This document shows, piece after piece, positions 36,291 to 49,721 of a stretch of DNA of 64,000 nt (position 1 is its first letter; each line of letters begins with the position of its first letter). The DNA comes from Eukaryota sp. TZLM1-RC (Eukaryota > Metamonada: BaSk clade): the NCBI GenBank assembly GCA_040285825.1, contig JAUPSS010000001.1, positions 3,534,001 through 3,598,000 of the forward strand, written 5' to 3'. The notes below the pieces were generated by a model. It was not told the origin of the DNA and searched no databases. It saw only the letters and a program-made list of their open reading frames with translations. The position numbers were made by a program, and so were the translations under genes.

Positions 36291-37478
36291 TTTTTTAAAT
36301 ATAATTTTATTCTAAACCAATAAATCAACATCTAAAAAATCCATCTCTCCCAAAACAAAAACACTAGATGCAACTCTCTCATAGTGAGATCCAAGAGAAA
36401 GCAAAGCATCAGAAACCATCTTCAACATCCCCTTAAAAATAGAAAACACAATTCTATTTTGCCAAAACAATCTGTTGAAATTTCTGCCAGTTCTTCTCTT
36501 TTCAATCATTTCAAAATCATCCAAAAAACGTAAAGCAGTTGGTGCAAGTGAACCAAAAAGGGAAAATACAAATGGATACAAATTATATTTTGCATGCTGT
36601 AGACTGGCCAATTTGGACAAAGGTTCATTGTATTTTTTGAATTTAAAATTTTCAGCATTTGAAAGGGATTATGAATTTCAGAATTAACAAGCCTTTCATT
36701 TGAGGCATTACAAGGATCAACAGACATTACATCCAATAAAATGAAGCTTCCATCTAATCCAGGTAATATGACATCACCTCTATTATTCTTATGAAAATCA
36801 TTTTCAGCATCAAACAGATTTGACAACATAGGTTCCAAGAAGGATTCAATTCTATGAGATTTACACATACAATATAACTGGTCTCTTACAGCATCATGAA
36901 CCTTGCTTCTAAAAGTAATAAAATGTTTACAATTTAACAAATGAGTAGTTGTAATTTCTCGGGAACATTTACAAATTAAATTATGAGGTAAATTATCAGG
37001 CCAGATAAAGGAACGAAATCTCATATTCAGAGTCCAAGCAGAATCGGATAAGAGAGTACCATAAACTTGTGGAATTGTTGTTACTAAGGCAGAAGAAGTA
37101 CTGTCACATATATCTTGTAAAAGATTTGCAAAAGCGGGATTCTTTTTCTTGGCCAAGCCAAGTCTAACATCAAAATCCAAGCTTTCAAAAATCTTTGACA
37201 ATTTTTGTTGAAGCTTTTTACAGCAAAACTATAAATTAAATAGAGATCGGTTTGGAATTTCTTGAATTGATTGAGGAAAACTTTTGGTCCAAATTTGTGG
37301 CGGTAATTTTTCAAGTTCACAAGATAACTCATACAAATAGGGACTACAATTGGGGACTAACAGATGAGAATCATCAGGAAATCTACGAGAAAATTCATAA
37401 ATAAAATTTTTGCCACCACCCAAGAATGCTGATTGACACAAAATTGAAGATTTAGTAAAACCAATACCACCCAAATTT
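36291..37478 (-). mobile_element. Family A insertion in E (unit 2)
   Basis: This copy extends beyond the end of unit 1 into the codons for NLGGIGFTKSS, where C sequence begins. One base is missing near 36664 (FQMLKILNSK in place of LSNAENFKFK), a lesion shared with 33.87 kb and 59.13 kb, so these three copies have one origin. Confidence 0.9.
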
Positions 37479-38542
37479 TTTTTAAAAAACTGGAATATTT
37501 ATTGAGATAAAAATAACCATCTAAAATTCAATATCCTCCAAACAAGCGTCACTATTACTGAACATACTCACAGCATTACGTTCATATTCTACACCGATAG
37601 CTTAAAGTGCCTTTGAAATCATTGTAGGAATAGACTTGAAAATGCAAAAAACAATTCTATTTAACCGGAAAGTGGAGTTCATTGTTTTACCAGACCTATT
37701 CAGTAACACTTTTTTTAAAATTTTCCAAAATGTGCAACCCTGAAGGTCCAATATTGCCAAAAAAAGAAATTGCAAACGGCACAAACTGATATTTCACATG
37801 TTCCACTACCTGACTGTGCCAAAGGTTCTTCATATTTTTTTATCTTCTTTTTTTTCGGCGTTAGATAACGGCGAATCAGCGGAATACACTAAAGGAGCAG
37901 CAGAATTTTTGCAAACATCAACTGAGACAACATCTACAACATTGAGAACACCATCGATCCCTGGAGCTACTAAATCTGCCCTTCTTTTACCAAAGGAATC
38001 ATCAGTTTGATCTGAAGACAGCTTACGTACTAGTGGCTCAATAAATGCCTCTATATTGAAACTTTTGCACATGGCATATAATTGATCACGAACTGAGTCA
38101 TGAACAATTGAGCGATAAGTTATAAAATACTTACAGTTTAAAATATGGGAAAGCGTAACAACACTCTTGCAGCGACAAATTAAATCATTAGGTAATGAAC
38201 AAGGCCATAGAAAACATCTCATTCTCATTGTAGTGGTCCATTGGTGATCATTAAGTAGAAGGCCATAAGTGTTGGGAATTTGGGAGATTAAGCAACTTGA
38301 GCAACTGTCTTCAAGATCAATCAAAAAGTTTGCAAAAACGGGTATTTTTCTTTAGCCAGGCTAAGACGTACAATATAATCCAAGTTTTCTGAAACTTTCA
38401 AGATTGTTTTCTGCAGTTTTGCAAAAGTCAGTGGTAAGGAGAGCAAGCTTCTTGGAGGAAGTTCCACAATATCGGAGGGGAAACATTTAGCCCAAATATT
38501 GGGTGAAAGAGTTTCAATTCCCTGTTGCAAAATTTCCTGTTG
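37479..38542 (-). mobile_element. Family C antisense copy, decayed
   Basis: A T-run and the C 3' UTR are followed by the C-terminal 340 or so codons, with a nonsense TAA near 37602 and frameshifts near 37710, 37805, 37850 and 38345. It is more diverged than the other C copies. The 5' end shows a repeated 10-mer (38518-38527 and 38533-38542, one mismatch). Confidence 0.88.
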
Positions 38543-39169
38543 GGAAAAGCTAATTCATCTTTTCAGGCAAGAAAATTGTTTTTGAGAGGTAGATATGGAA
38601 GCGGATTAAAAAATATTTTTTCGGGAAAACTGGCTGATACCAATCTCGAAACTGTTGAAAAATTGAAATCCCTCCATCCAACTGAACATTTTTGCCCCAG
38701 TAAGCCTTCTATTTGTCAATATTGGCTCGAAAATCCATTTCAGGCTCAAGAAGTATTGAATGCCGTTGCTAAATTACCAAAAGGAAAAGCTGCTGGTCCT
38801 TCAGGCATTTCCTTTGATTTGTTAAAAACTGCCTGTAAAAATGCTCCTGAAATTGTTGAGGATCTTGCTTCCTATTTTCAAAATTTAATGTGTTTAAATT
38901 ATGTTCCTCCGCCTGAATTGACTGCTGCCCGTTTAGTTGCTTTAGTTAAACCTGGTAAAGGTGACAAACCTGATGGAGTTAGACCAATTGCCATTGGAGA
39001 GTCATTAACCAGATTGCTTTCTTCGCTTATTTTTAACAGAATTTCTACTAAAGCAAGGGACTATTTGAAGCCTTTCCAATTTGGTATAAAAACTGTTGAA
39101 GGTGCTTCTGTTGCTTCAATGACTTCAGATGTTTTTTTCAATAGTAAACAACATCAATATATTTTCAAT

Positions 39170-39213
39170 TTTTTTTTAAAAACTGGAATATTTATTGAGA
39201 TAAAAATAACCAT
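39170..39213 (-). mobile_element. Ultra-short family C insertion (44 bp) with 20 bp target duplication
   Basis: Only T-run and C 3' UTR are present, without even the stop codon. The flanking duplication aacatcaatatattttcaat lies at 39150-39169 and 39214-39233. Confidence 0.93.
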
Positions 39214-42061
39214 AACATCAATATATTTTCAATTTGGATTTCAAAAATGCTTTCAATTCTGTGAAACGTAATTGTATTTTTGATGTGCTTCTTCATGATT
39301 TTCCTGAACTTTCTGCATATTTTTATTTATTTTATGGAAAAAAATCAGACTTAATTTTTGACTCCTTTACCCTTGAATCTTCTTCTGGTGTGAAACAAGG
39401 TGATCCTCTTGGCCCTTTGCTGTTTTGTTTGGCTATTCATAATATTATTAAAATGACACAACAAGATTTCCCTGATTTGCGTATTGTTGCCTATATGGAT
39501 GACATTTCTATTATTGGTTCTTTTGAAAGCATTTCTAGGGTTTCTGAAGACATTGCGGCGAAATACAAAGAAATTGGTTTAGCTTTGAACCCATCTAAAT
39601 GTCTCTTGATTGGTAGAGAAAAACAATATTTGATGATTGGTGGAGCTCAGATTCCTTTTATCAATTATGACCAACAAGCTTTTAAGTTTCTTGGATGTTG
39701 GCTTGGCAATTTGGATGAAATTTATTCCCAGTTAAACAATTTATTGGAGAAGTTTGACAAGGATCTTAGTTTTATTGCTGAATGTGACATTGAGAACACA
39801 TCAAATTTTTTTATTTTAAAAATTTGTTATTCTGGAAAATTCACTCATATTTTAAGGTCAACTCCCCTTCGGTATCTCTCAATTTTTGCAGATCTTTTAA
39901 CAAACTTCGAGTCAAATTTTTTTCTTCTTTATTAGAAGTAAATGAATCTTTAATTTTTTTTAAAAAAAATTAATTTTATTCTAAACCTATAAATCAACAT
40001 CTAAAAAATCCATCTCTCCCAAAACAAAAACACTAGATGCAACTCTCTCATAGTGAGATCCAAGAGAAAGCAAAGCATCAGAAACCATCATCAACATCCC
40101 CTTAAAAATAGAAAACACAATTCTATTTTGCCAAAACAATCTGTTGAAATTTCTGCCAGTTCTTCTCTTTACAATCATTTCAAAATCATCCAAAAAACGT
40201 AAAGCAGTTGGTGCAAGTGAACCAAAAAGGGAAAATACAAATGGATACAAATTGTATTTTGCATGCTGTAGACTGGCCAATTTGGACAAAGGTTCATTGT
40301 ATTTTTTGAATTTAAAATTTTCAGCATTTGAAAGGGGATTATGAATTTCAGAATTAACAAGCCTTTCATTTGAGGCATTACAAGGATCAACAGACATTAC
40401 ATCCAATAAAATAAAGCTTCCATCTAATCCAGGTAATATGACATCACCTCTATTATTCTTATGAAAATCATTTTCAGCATCAAACAGATTTGACAACAGA
40501 GGTTCCAAGAAGGATTCAATTCTATGAGATTTACACATACAATATAACTGGTCTCTTACAGCATCATGAACCTTGCTTCTAAAAAGTAATAAAATGTTTA
40601 CAATTTAACAAATGAGTAGTTGTAATTTCTCGAGAACATTTACAAATTAAATTATGAGGTAAATTATCAGGCCAGATAAAGGAACGAAATCTCATATTCA
40701 GAGTCCAAGCAGAATCGGATAAGAGAGTACCATATACTTGCGGAATTGTTGTTACTAAGGCAGAAGAAGTACTGTCACACATATCTTGTAAAAAGATTTG
40801 CAAAAGCGGGATTCTTTTTCTTGGCCAAGCCAAGTCTAACATCAAAATCCAAGCTTTCAAAAATCTTTGACAATTTTTGTTGAAGCTTTTTACAGCAAAA
40901 CTGTAAATTAAATAGAGATCGGTTTGGAATTTCTTGAATTGATTGAGGAAAGCATTTGGTCCAAATTTGTGGCGGTAATTTTTCAAGTTCACAAGATAAC
41001 TTATACAAATAGGGACTACAATTGGGGACTAACAGATGGGAATCATCAGGAAATCTACGAGAAAATTCATAAATAAAATTTTGCCACCACCCAAGAATGC
41101 TGATTGACACAAAATTGAAGATTTAGTAAATCCAATACCCCCCAAATTTGCTGAAGAAAATAAATGGCTTTTCAACATTCCTGGTTCTACATCCAATAAA
41201 TCAGCAAAAAATTCTGTTCTCAATGAATTAAAAGAACGACAAAAATCTAATGCTATGGAAGGAGCACAAGATCTCAAAATGTGGGTTATTCTCCCAGTGT
41301 AGCAAATTTTAAGCATAAAAAAATTTAATATGCTTTTCTTTTTTTTTTTAAAAAAAATTTAATTTTATTCTAAACCTATAAATCAACATCTAAAAAATCC
41401 ATCTCTCCCAAAACAAAAACACTAGATGCAACTCTCTCATAGTGAGATCCAAGAGAAAGCAAAGCATCAGAAACCATCTTCAACATCCCCTTAAAAATAG
41501 AAAACACAATTCTATTTTGCCAAAACAATCTGTTGAAATTTCTGCCAGTTCTTCTCTTTACAATCATTTCAAAATCATCCAAAAAACGTAAAGCAGTTGG
41601 TGCAAGTGAACCAAAAGGGAAAATACAAATGGATACAAATTGTATTTTTGCATGCTGTAGACTGGCCAATTTGGACAAAGGTTCATTGTATTTTTTGAAT
41701 TTAAAATTTTCAGCATTTGAAAGGGGATTATGAATTTCAGAATTAACAAGCCTTTCATTTGAGGCATTACAAGGATCAACAGACATTACATCCAATAAAA
41801 TGAAGCTTCCATCTAATCCAGGTAATATGACATCACCTCTATTATTCTTATGAAAATCATTTTCAGCATCAAACAGATTTGACAACAAAGGTTCCAAGAA
41901 GGATTCAATTCTATGAGATTTACACATACAATATAACTGGTCTCTTACAGCATCATGAACCTTGCTTCTAAAAGTAATAAAATGTTTACAATTTAACAAA
42001 TGAGTAGTTGTAATTTCTCGAGAACATTTACAAATTAAATTATGAGGTAAATTATCAGGCC

Positions 42062-44822
42062 GTTGTAAAGCCGTTGATACCGTAAGACCCCCGATCCGGA
42101 TCCCAGTAGAAATAAGTCCCGCCAGCACAATCCCCTTCTCAATGGAAATGAGAAATTTTACTTCTGAATTGAAAAATAATAAGTGGAATATTTCATCCTT
42201 CTGGAAATATTTTGCTAGAAAAACAAAAATTGTTTTAAGAAAAAAATTTGGAAATAGAAAAATTGTAAAATCAAAAATTTGCCGTAAATTGTGCTTACGT
42301 GGTCGTTATGGTGCCGCAAAGCAGTCTTTGTTTTCCTCTTCTTTGGCTGATGCAAACTCTGATACCCTTGAAAAACTTCAAAAGTTGCATCCTCAAGAAA
42401 ATTTCAAGTGCAGCAAGCCTGAAGTGTGTCCATTTTGGATTGAAAATCCTATTACTGCAATTGAAGTTCTTAAAGCTATTCAAAAATTGCCAAAGGGGAA
42501 AGCAGCAGGCCCATCTGGAATTTCTTTTGATCTGTTAAAAATAGCGTGTTCCAGTGCTCCCGAAATTGCTGATGATCTAGCCCACTATTTTCAACAATTG
42601 ATTGTTTTGAAAATTAATCCTCCATTTGAATTACTCGCAGCACGTCTGATTGCTTTAGTAAAGCCTGGAAACGGAATCAAACCTGATGGAATACGCCCAA
42701 TTGCTGTTGGTGAATCTCTTTCTCGTTTGCTAGCATCAATTGTCTTCGATCGTGTCAAAGACAAAGCTTCTACATTTTTGAATCCTCATCAATTTGGAAT
42801 CAAAACAATTGATGGTGCTTCTGTTGCTGCTATTGCCTCTGATACCTTTTTTAATGCAGAGGAAAATAATTTTATTTTTAATCTCGACTTTAAAAATGCT
42901 TTTAATTCTGTAAAGCGAGAAGTAATTTTTGAAGTTATTAAATCTGATTTTCCTGAGCTATCGAGTTTTTTCTACCATTTTTATGGTAAAGAATCAGATT
43001 TAATTTTTAATTCATTTGCTCTTAAATCATCTTCTGGAGTGAAGCAGGGAGATCCTTTAGGCCCATTATTGTTTTGTTTAGCTATTCACAAAACTTTAAA
43101 TATCATTAAGCAAAAATACCCTTCCATAAAAATAGTTGCTTATATGGATGATATATCCTTGATTGGTTCATTTGATTTACTAGAATTGGTTGCTCAAGAA
43201 ATTGCCGATTCATATGAAAATATTGGGCTTCATCTTAATGCCAGCAAATGCCTTCTGATTGGCTCTTCTGCTCAAGACCTCGTGATAAACGATTCTATTG
43301 TCCCTTTTACTAATTATAGTAGTGATGCTTTTAAGTTCCTTGGTTGTTGGTTAGGAAATGTGCCTCAAATTCAGAATGAATTGCAAGTTATTTTGGAAAA
43401 AATGAAAATTGAACTTGATTCAATTTCTTCTTTAGATATAGAAAAGCATATTAAATTTTTCATGCTTAAAATTTGCTACACTGGGAGAATAACCCACATT
43501 TTGAGATCTTGTGCTCCTTCCATAGCATTAGATTTTTGTCGTTCTTTTAATTCATTGAGAACAGAATTTTTTGCTGATTTATTGGATGTAGAACCAGGAA
43601 TGTTGAAAAGCCATTTATTTTCTTCAGCAAATTTGGGTGGTATTGGTTTTACTAAATCTTCAATTTTGTGTCAATCAGCATTCTTGGGTGGTGGCAAAAT
43701 TTTATTTATGAATTTTCTCGTAGATTTCCTGATGATTCTCATCTGTTAGTCCCCAATTGTAGTCCCTATTTGTATGAGTTATCTTGTGAACTTGAAAAAT
43801 TACCGCCACAAATTTGGACCAAATGTTTTCCTCAATCAATTCAAGAAATTCCAAACCGATCTCTATTTAATTTACAGTTTTGCTGTAAAAAGCTTCAACA
43901 AAAATTGTCAAAGATTTTTGAAAGCTTGGATTTTGATGTTAGACTTGGCTTGGCCAAGAAAAAGAATCCCGCTTTGCAAATCTTTTACAAGATATGTGTG
44001 ACAGTACTTCTTCTGCCTTAGTAACAACAATTCCACAAGTTTATGGTACTCTCTTATCCGATTCTGCTTGGACTCTGAATATGAGATTTCGTTCCTTTAT
44101 CTGGCCTGATAATTTACCTCATAATTTAATTTGTAAATGTTCTCGAGAAATTACAACTACTCATTTGTTAAATTGTAAACATTTTATTACTTTTAGAAGC
44201 AAGGTTCATGATGCTGTAAGAGACCAGTTATATTGTATGTGTAAATCTCATAGAATTGAATCCTTCTTGGAACCTTTGTTCTCAAATCTGTTTGATGCTG
44301 AAAATGATTTTCATAAGAATAATAGAGGTGATGTCATATTACCTGGATTAGATGGAAGCTTCATTTTATTGGATGTAATGTCTGTTGATCCTTGTAATGC
44401 CTCAAATGAAAGGCTTGTTAATTCTGAAATTCATAATCCCCTTTCAAATGCTGAAAATTTTAAATTCAAAAAATACAATGAACCTTTGTCCAAATTGGCC
44501 AGTCTACAGCATGCAAAAATACAATTTGTATCCATTTGTATTTTCCCTTTTGGTTCACTTGCACCAACTGCTTTACGTTTTTTGGATGATTTTGAAATGA
44601 TTGTAAAGAGAAGAACTGGCAGAAATTTCAACAGATTGTTTTGGCAAAATAGAATTGTGTTCTCTATTTTTAAGGGGATGTTGAAGATGGTTTCTGATGC
44701 TTTGCTTTCTCTTGGATCTCACTATGAGAGAGTTGCATCTAGTGTTTTTGTTTTGGGAGAGATGGATTTTTTAGATGTTGATTTATAGGTTTAGAATAAA
44801 ATTAAATTTTAAAAAAAAAAAA
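42062..44822 (+). mobile_element. Long sense family A copy inside antisense A
   Basis: The target duplication attatcaggcc (plus flanking A) is at 42051-42061 and 44823-44833. It is 2.76 kb and truncated only in the zinc ribbon (codons for CKAVDTVRPP). It ends with TAG, GAATAAAATTAAA and poly(A). With the antisense host it forms long inverted repeats that could fold in RNA. Confidence 0.94.
42142..44788 (+). pseudogene. Family A RT/RLE polyprotein, open through RT, frameshifted in C-terminal half
   Basis: The frame is open from 42142 (MEMRNFTSELKNNKWN) for about 520 codons through KGKAAGPSGISFDLLK (residues about 118-133), FNLDFKNAFNSVKR (about 250), GVKQGDPLGP (about 300) and YMDD (about 334). 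A deletion of one A in the run near 43697 breaks the frame. Further indels are at about 43975 (T missing), 44515 (A added) and 44548 (T missing). The zinc motif, RLE core (RGD near 44330, D 14 residues later) and FLDVDL end at 44788 are otherwise preserved. It has the longest open RT in any A copy here. Confidence 0.85.
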
Positions 44823-47384
44823 ATTATCAGGCCAGATAAAGGAACGAAATCTCATATTCAGAGTCCAAGCAGAATCGGATAAGAGAGTACCATATACTTG
44901 TGGAATTGTTGTTACTAAGGCAGAAGAAGTACTGTCACACATATCTTGTAAAAGATTTGCAAAAGCGGGATTCTTTTTCTTGGCCAAGCCAAGTCTAACA
45001 TCAAAATCCAAGCTTTCAAAAATCTTTGACAATTTTTGTTGAAGCTTTTTACAGCAAAACTGTAAATTAAATAGAGATCGGTTTGGAATTTCTTGAATTG
45101 ATTGAGGAAAGCATTTGGTCCAAATTTGTGGCGGTAATTTTCAAGTTCACAAGATAACTCATACAAATAGGGACTACAATTGGGGACTAACAGATGAGAA
45201 TCATCAGGAAATCTACGAGAAAATTCATAAATAAAATTTTGCCACCACCCAAGAATGCTGATTGACACAAAATTGAAGATTTAGTAAATCCAATACCCCC
45301 CAAATTTGCTGAAGAAAATAAATGGCTTTTCAACATTCCTGGTTCTACATCCAATAAATCAGCAAAAAAATTCTGTTCTCAATGAATTAAAAGAACGACA
45401 AAAATCTAATGCTATGGAAGGAGCACAAGATCTCAAAATGTGGGTTATTCTCCCAGTGTAGCAAATTTTAAGCATAAAAAATTTAATATGCTTTTCTATA
45501 TCTAAAGAAGAAATTGAATCAAGTTCAATTTTCATTTTTTCCAAAATAACTTGCAATTCATTCTGAATTTGAGGCACATTTCCTAACCAACAACCAAGGA
45601 ACTTAAAAAGCATCACTACTATAATTAGTAAAAGGGACAATAGAATCGTTTATCACGAGGTCTTGAGCAGAAGAGCCAATCAGAAGGCATTTGCTGGCAT
45701 TAAGATGAAGCCCAATATTTTCATAGGAATCGGCAATTTCTTGAGCAACCAATTCTAGTAAATCAAATGAACCAATCAAGGATATATCATCCATATAAGC
45801 AACTATTTTTATGGAAGGGTATTTTTGCTTAATGATATTTAAAGTTTTGTGAATAGCTAAACAAAACAATAATGGACCTAAAGGATCACCTTGCTTCACA
45901 CCAGAAGATGATTTAAGACCAAATGAATTAAAAATTAAATCTGATTCTTTACCATAAAAATGGTAGAAAAAACTCGATAGCTCAGGAAAATCAGATTTAA
46001 TAACTTCAAAAATTGCTTCTCGCTTTACAGAATTAAAAGCATTTTTAAAGTCGAGATTAAAAATAAAATTATTTTCCTCTGCATTAAAAAAGGTATCAGA
46101 GGCAATAGCAGCAACAGAAGCACCATCAATTGTTTTGATTCCAAATTGATGAGGATTTAAAAATGTAGAAGCTTTGTCTTTGACACGATCGAAGACAATT
46201 GATGCCAGCAAACGAGAAAGAGATTCACCAACAGCAATTGGGCGTATTCCATCAGGTTTGATTCCGTTTCCAGGCTTTACTAAAGCAATCAGACGTGCTG
46301 CGAGCAATTCAAAAGGAGGATTTATTTTCAAAACAATTAATTGTTGGAAATAGTGGGCTAGATCATCAGCAATTTCGGGAGCACTGGAACACGCTATTTT
46401 TAAGAGATCAAAAGAAATTCCAGATGGGCCTGCTGCTTTCCCCTTAGGTAATTTTTGAATAGCTTTAAGAACCTCAATTGCAGTAATAGGATTTTCAATC
46501 CAAAAAGGACACACTTCAGGCTTGCTGCACTTGAAATTTTCTTGAGGATGCAACTTTTGGAGTTTTTCAAGGGTATCAGAGTTTACATCAGCCAAAGAAG
46601 AGGAAAACAAAGACTGCTTTTGCGGCACCATAACGACCACGTAAGCACAATTTTCGGCAAATTTTTGATTTTACAATTTTTCTATTTCCAAATTTTTTCT
46701 TAAAACAATTTTTGTTTTTTCTAGCAAAATATTTCCAGAAGGATGAAATATTCCACTTATTATTTTTCAATTCAGAAGTAAAATTTCTCATTTCCATTGA
46801 GAAGGGGATTGTGCTGGCGGGACTTATTTCTACTGGGATCCGGATCGGGGGTCTTACGGTATCAACGGCTTTACAATTCGTACAAAACAGAAGTTTTCGA
46901 CCATTTCGTGAATCTGCAACATCTTTTTTTGCAAAATGGACAACAAAAATTACTGTTTTCAGAAGGGGAAGAAGAGGGAACACTAGAAGCATTTAACTGT
47001 TGATCGTCAGAAACATTATTTTCAGCACCATTCACAACGGCAACAGCTGGAACAGAACATTTGAGAATTTGTTGAGCAGATTTTAATTCAAATTCTCTTT
47101 TTTGTTTCTCAGGGCACGTTCTCGAATTATGACCACTGATACCACAAATCGAACATTTTTTAGAACCTTTTAATGGCACTGGTTTCGTTTTTTTCAGTTC
47201 TTTCAATTTTGTCAATTTTTGAGTTAAAAAGTAGAAATAGACTTTTGACTTTTTGCAGTTTCAGCTGGAGAAAACAAATTTCGAGAAACGGAGTTGTTAA
47301 TAGAACGCGCAACAGAACGCAAGGAACGTAATGGTGGTTTTTCTGTGTTTTTTCTGGTACAATGATCAGTTTTTGAATGAAAAT

Positions 47385-47605
47385 TTTTTTGAGATGAATT
47401 TCGAGCATAGCTTGTATTGTGGGGAGAGTGGGGAAGTGGAGTGGATGAGCTTGATCTGACTGGTAGAATCTTTGCTTGGGCGTTCCAATCAGTATCAGAG
47501 TCACTATCAGCCAAAGGCATCGTTTTGACAGAGAAACAGTACGACTTTGACGCTTTGACAGAAAGTGAAATATGAAAGGGTTGACTAAGGGAGGGAGAAA
47601 AAAAA
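47385..47605 (-). promoter_or_regulatory. Conserved 5' head module (family A, inner copy)
   Basis: It is the same module as at 49498-49721 and nearly identical to it, with the CTCCCTCC core at about 47589-47597 followed outward by a nine-base T-run. Confidence 0.55.
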
Positions 47606-49497
47606 ATGCTTTTCTATATCTAAAGAAGAAATTGAATCAAGTTCAATTTTCATTTTTTCCAAAATAACTTGCAATTCATTCTGAATTTGAGGCACATTTC
47701 CTAACCAACAACCAAGGAACTTAAAAGCATCACTACTATAATTAGTAAAAGGGACAATAGAATCGTTTATCACGAGGTCTTGAGCAGAAGAGCCAATCAG
47801 AAGGCATTTGCTGGCATTAAGATGAAGCCCAATATTTTCATATGAATCGGCAATTTCTTGAGCAACCAATTCTAGTAAATCAAATGAACCAATCAAGGAT
47901 ATATCATCCATATAAGCAACTATTTTTATAGAAGGGTATTTTTGCTTAATGATATTTAAAGTTTTGTGAATAGCTAAACAAAACAATAATGGGCCTAAAG
48001 GGTCACCTTGCTTCACACCAGAAGATGATTTAAGAGCAAATGAATTAAAAATTAAATCTGATTCTTTACCATAAAAATGGTAGAAAAAAACTCGATAGCT
48101 CAGGAAAATCAGATTTAATAACTTCAAAAATTGCTTCTCGCTTTACAGAATTAAAAGCATTTTTAAAGTCGAGATTAAAAATAAAATTATTTTCCTCTGC
48201 ATTAAAAAAGGTATCAGAGGCAATAGCAGCAACAGAAGCACCATCAATTGTTTTGATTCCAAATTGATGAGGATTTAAAAAAGTAGAAGCTTTGTCTTTG
48301 ACACGATCGAAGACAATTGATGCCAGCAAACGAGAAAGAGATTCACCAACAGCAATTGGGCGTATTCCATCAGGTTTGATTTCGTTTCCAGGCTTTACTA
48401 AAGCAATCAGACGTGCTGCGAGCAATTCAAATGGAGGATTTATTTTCAAAACAATTAATTGTTGAAAATAGTGGGCTAGATCATCAGCAATTTCGGGAGC
48501 ACTGGAACACGCTATTTTTAAGAGATCAAAAGAAATTCCAGATGGGCCTGCTGCTTTCCCCTTAGGTAATTTTTGAATAGCTTTAAGAACCTCAATTGCA
48601 GTAATAGGATTTTCAATCCAAAAAGGACACACTTCAGGCTTGCTGCACTTGAAATTTTCTTGAGGATGCAACTTTTGGAGTTTTTCAAGGGTATCAGAGT
48701 TTACATCAGCCAAAGAAGAGGAAAACAAAGACTGCTTTGCGGCACCATAACGACCACGTAAGCACAATTTTCGGCAAATTTTTGATTTTACAATTTTTCT
48801 ATTTCCAAATTTTTTTCTTAAAACAATTTTTGTTTTTTCTAGCAAAATATTTCCAGAAGGATGAAATATTCCACTTATTATTCTTCAATTCAGAAGTAAA
48901 ATTTCTCATTTCCATTGAGAAGGGGATTGTGCTGGCGGGACTTATTTCTACTGGGATCCGGATCGGGGGTCTTACGGTATCAACGGCTTCACAATGCGTA
49001 CAAAACAGAAGTTTTCGACCATTTCGTGAATCTGCAACATCTTTTTGCAAAATGGACAACAAAAATTACTGTTTTCAGAAGAGGAAGAAGAGGAAACACT
49101 AGAAGCATTTAACTGTTGATCGTCAGAAACATCATTTTCAGCACCTTTCACAACGGCAACAGCTGGAACAGAACATTTGAGAATTTGTTGAGCAGATTTT
49201 AATTCAAATTCTCTTTTTTGCTTCTCAGGGCACGTTCTCGAATTATGACCACTGATACCACAAATCGAACACTTTTTAGAACCTTTTAATGGCAGTGGTT
49301 TCATATTTTCAGTTCTTTCAATTTTATCAATTTTTGAGTTAAAAGTAGAAATAGACTTTTGACTTTTTGCAGTTTCAGCTGGAGAAAACAAATTTCGAGA
49401 AACGGGGTTGTTAATAGAACGCGCAACAGAACGCAAGGAACGTAATGGTGGTTTTTCTGTGTTTTTTCTGGTACAATGATCAGTTTTTGAATGAAAA

Positions 49498-49721
49498 TTT
49501 TTTTGAGATGAATTTCGAGCATAGCTTGTATTGTGGGGAGAGTGGGGAAGTGGAGTGGATGAGCTTGATCTGACTGGTAGAATCTTTGCTTGGGCGTTCC
49601 AATCAGTATCAGAGTCACTATCAGCCAAAGGCATCGTTTTGACAGAAAAACAGTACGACTTTGACGCCTTGACAGAAAGTGAAAAATGAAAGGGTTGACT
49701 AAGGGAGGGAGAAAAAAAAAA
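49498..49721 (-). promoter_or_regulatory. Conserved 5' head module (family A, host copy)
   Basis: The CTCCCTCC core is at about 49703-49711 on the reverse strand, preceded by a T-run of about ten. About 80 bases of UTR precede the ATG. The module continues through the first 45 or so codons. Confidence 0.55.

Larger units (their letters stand above)
31510..37082. repeat. Tandem segmental duplication, unit about 2,788 bp
   Basis: Unit 1 (31510-34294) and unit 2 (34295-37082) hold the same succession: antisense B, sense B with a 251 bp antisense B, E, antisense A. Corresponding points are 2,788-2,789 bp apart and nearly identical, with scattered one-base run-length changes. Only the first 270 or so bases of unit 2 differ, being B2-like. 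Confidence 0.92.
41340..47605 (-). mobile_element. Full-length family A LINE inserted in a full-length A
   Basis: The target duplication atgcttttct is at 41330-41339 and 47606-47615. The pieces 41340-42061 and 44834-47605 sum to about 3.49 kb, equal to the host. The ATG is at 47518-47520. Frameshifts are seen near 47225, 46925, 46620, 45607, 45364 and 45237, so this copy is dead although complete in extent. Confidence 0.93.
39987..49634 (-). pseudogene. Family A polyprotein of the host copy (about 1,120 codons, split and frameshifted)
   Basis: The start ATG is at 49632-49634. The first piece reads MPLADSDSDTDWNAQAK, the CCHC knuckle CSICGISGHNSRTC (about 49225-49270) and the zinc ribbon CCPFC...C. 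A missing base near 49035 shifts the frame. The RT block KGKAAGPSGISFDLLK is near 48540-48590 and YMDD near 47910. The frame resumes at 41339 with the thumb, zinc motif CKCSREITTTHLLNC and RLE core RGD...D to the stop at 39987-39989. Further one-base indels lie near 40584, 40793 and 41084. The protein would bind element RNA, nick the target and prime cDNA on it. Confidence 0.82.

Noticed and set aside
31500-37500. DNA transposon with terminal inverted repeats
   Set aside because: The inverted repeats are oppositely oriented B and A copies, each with its own tail and target duplication; no transposase is seen.
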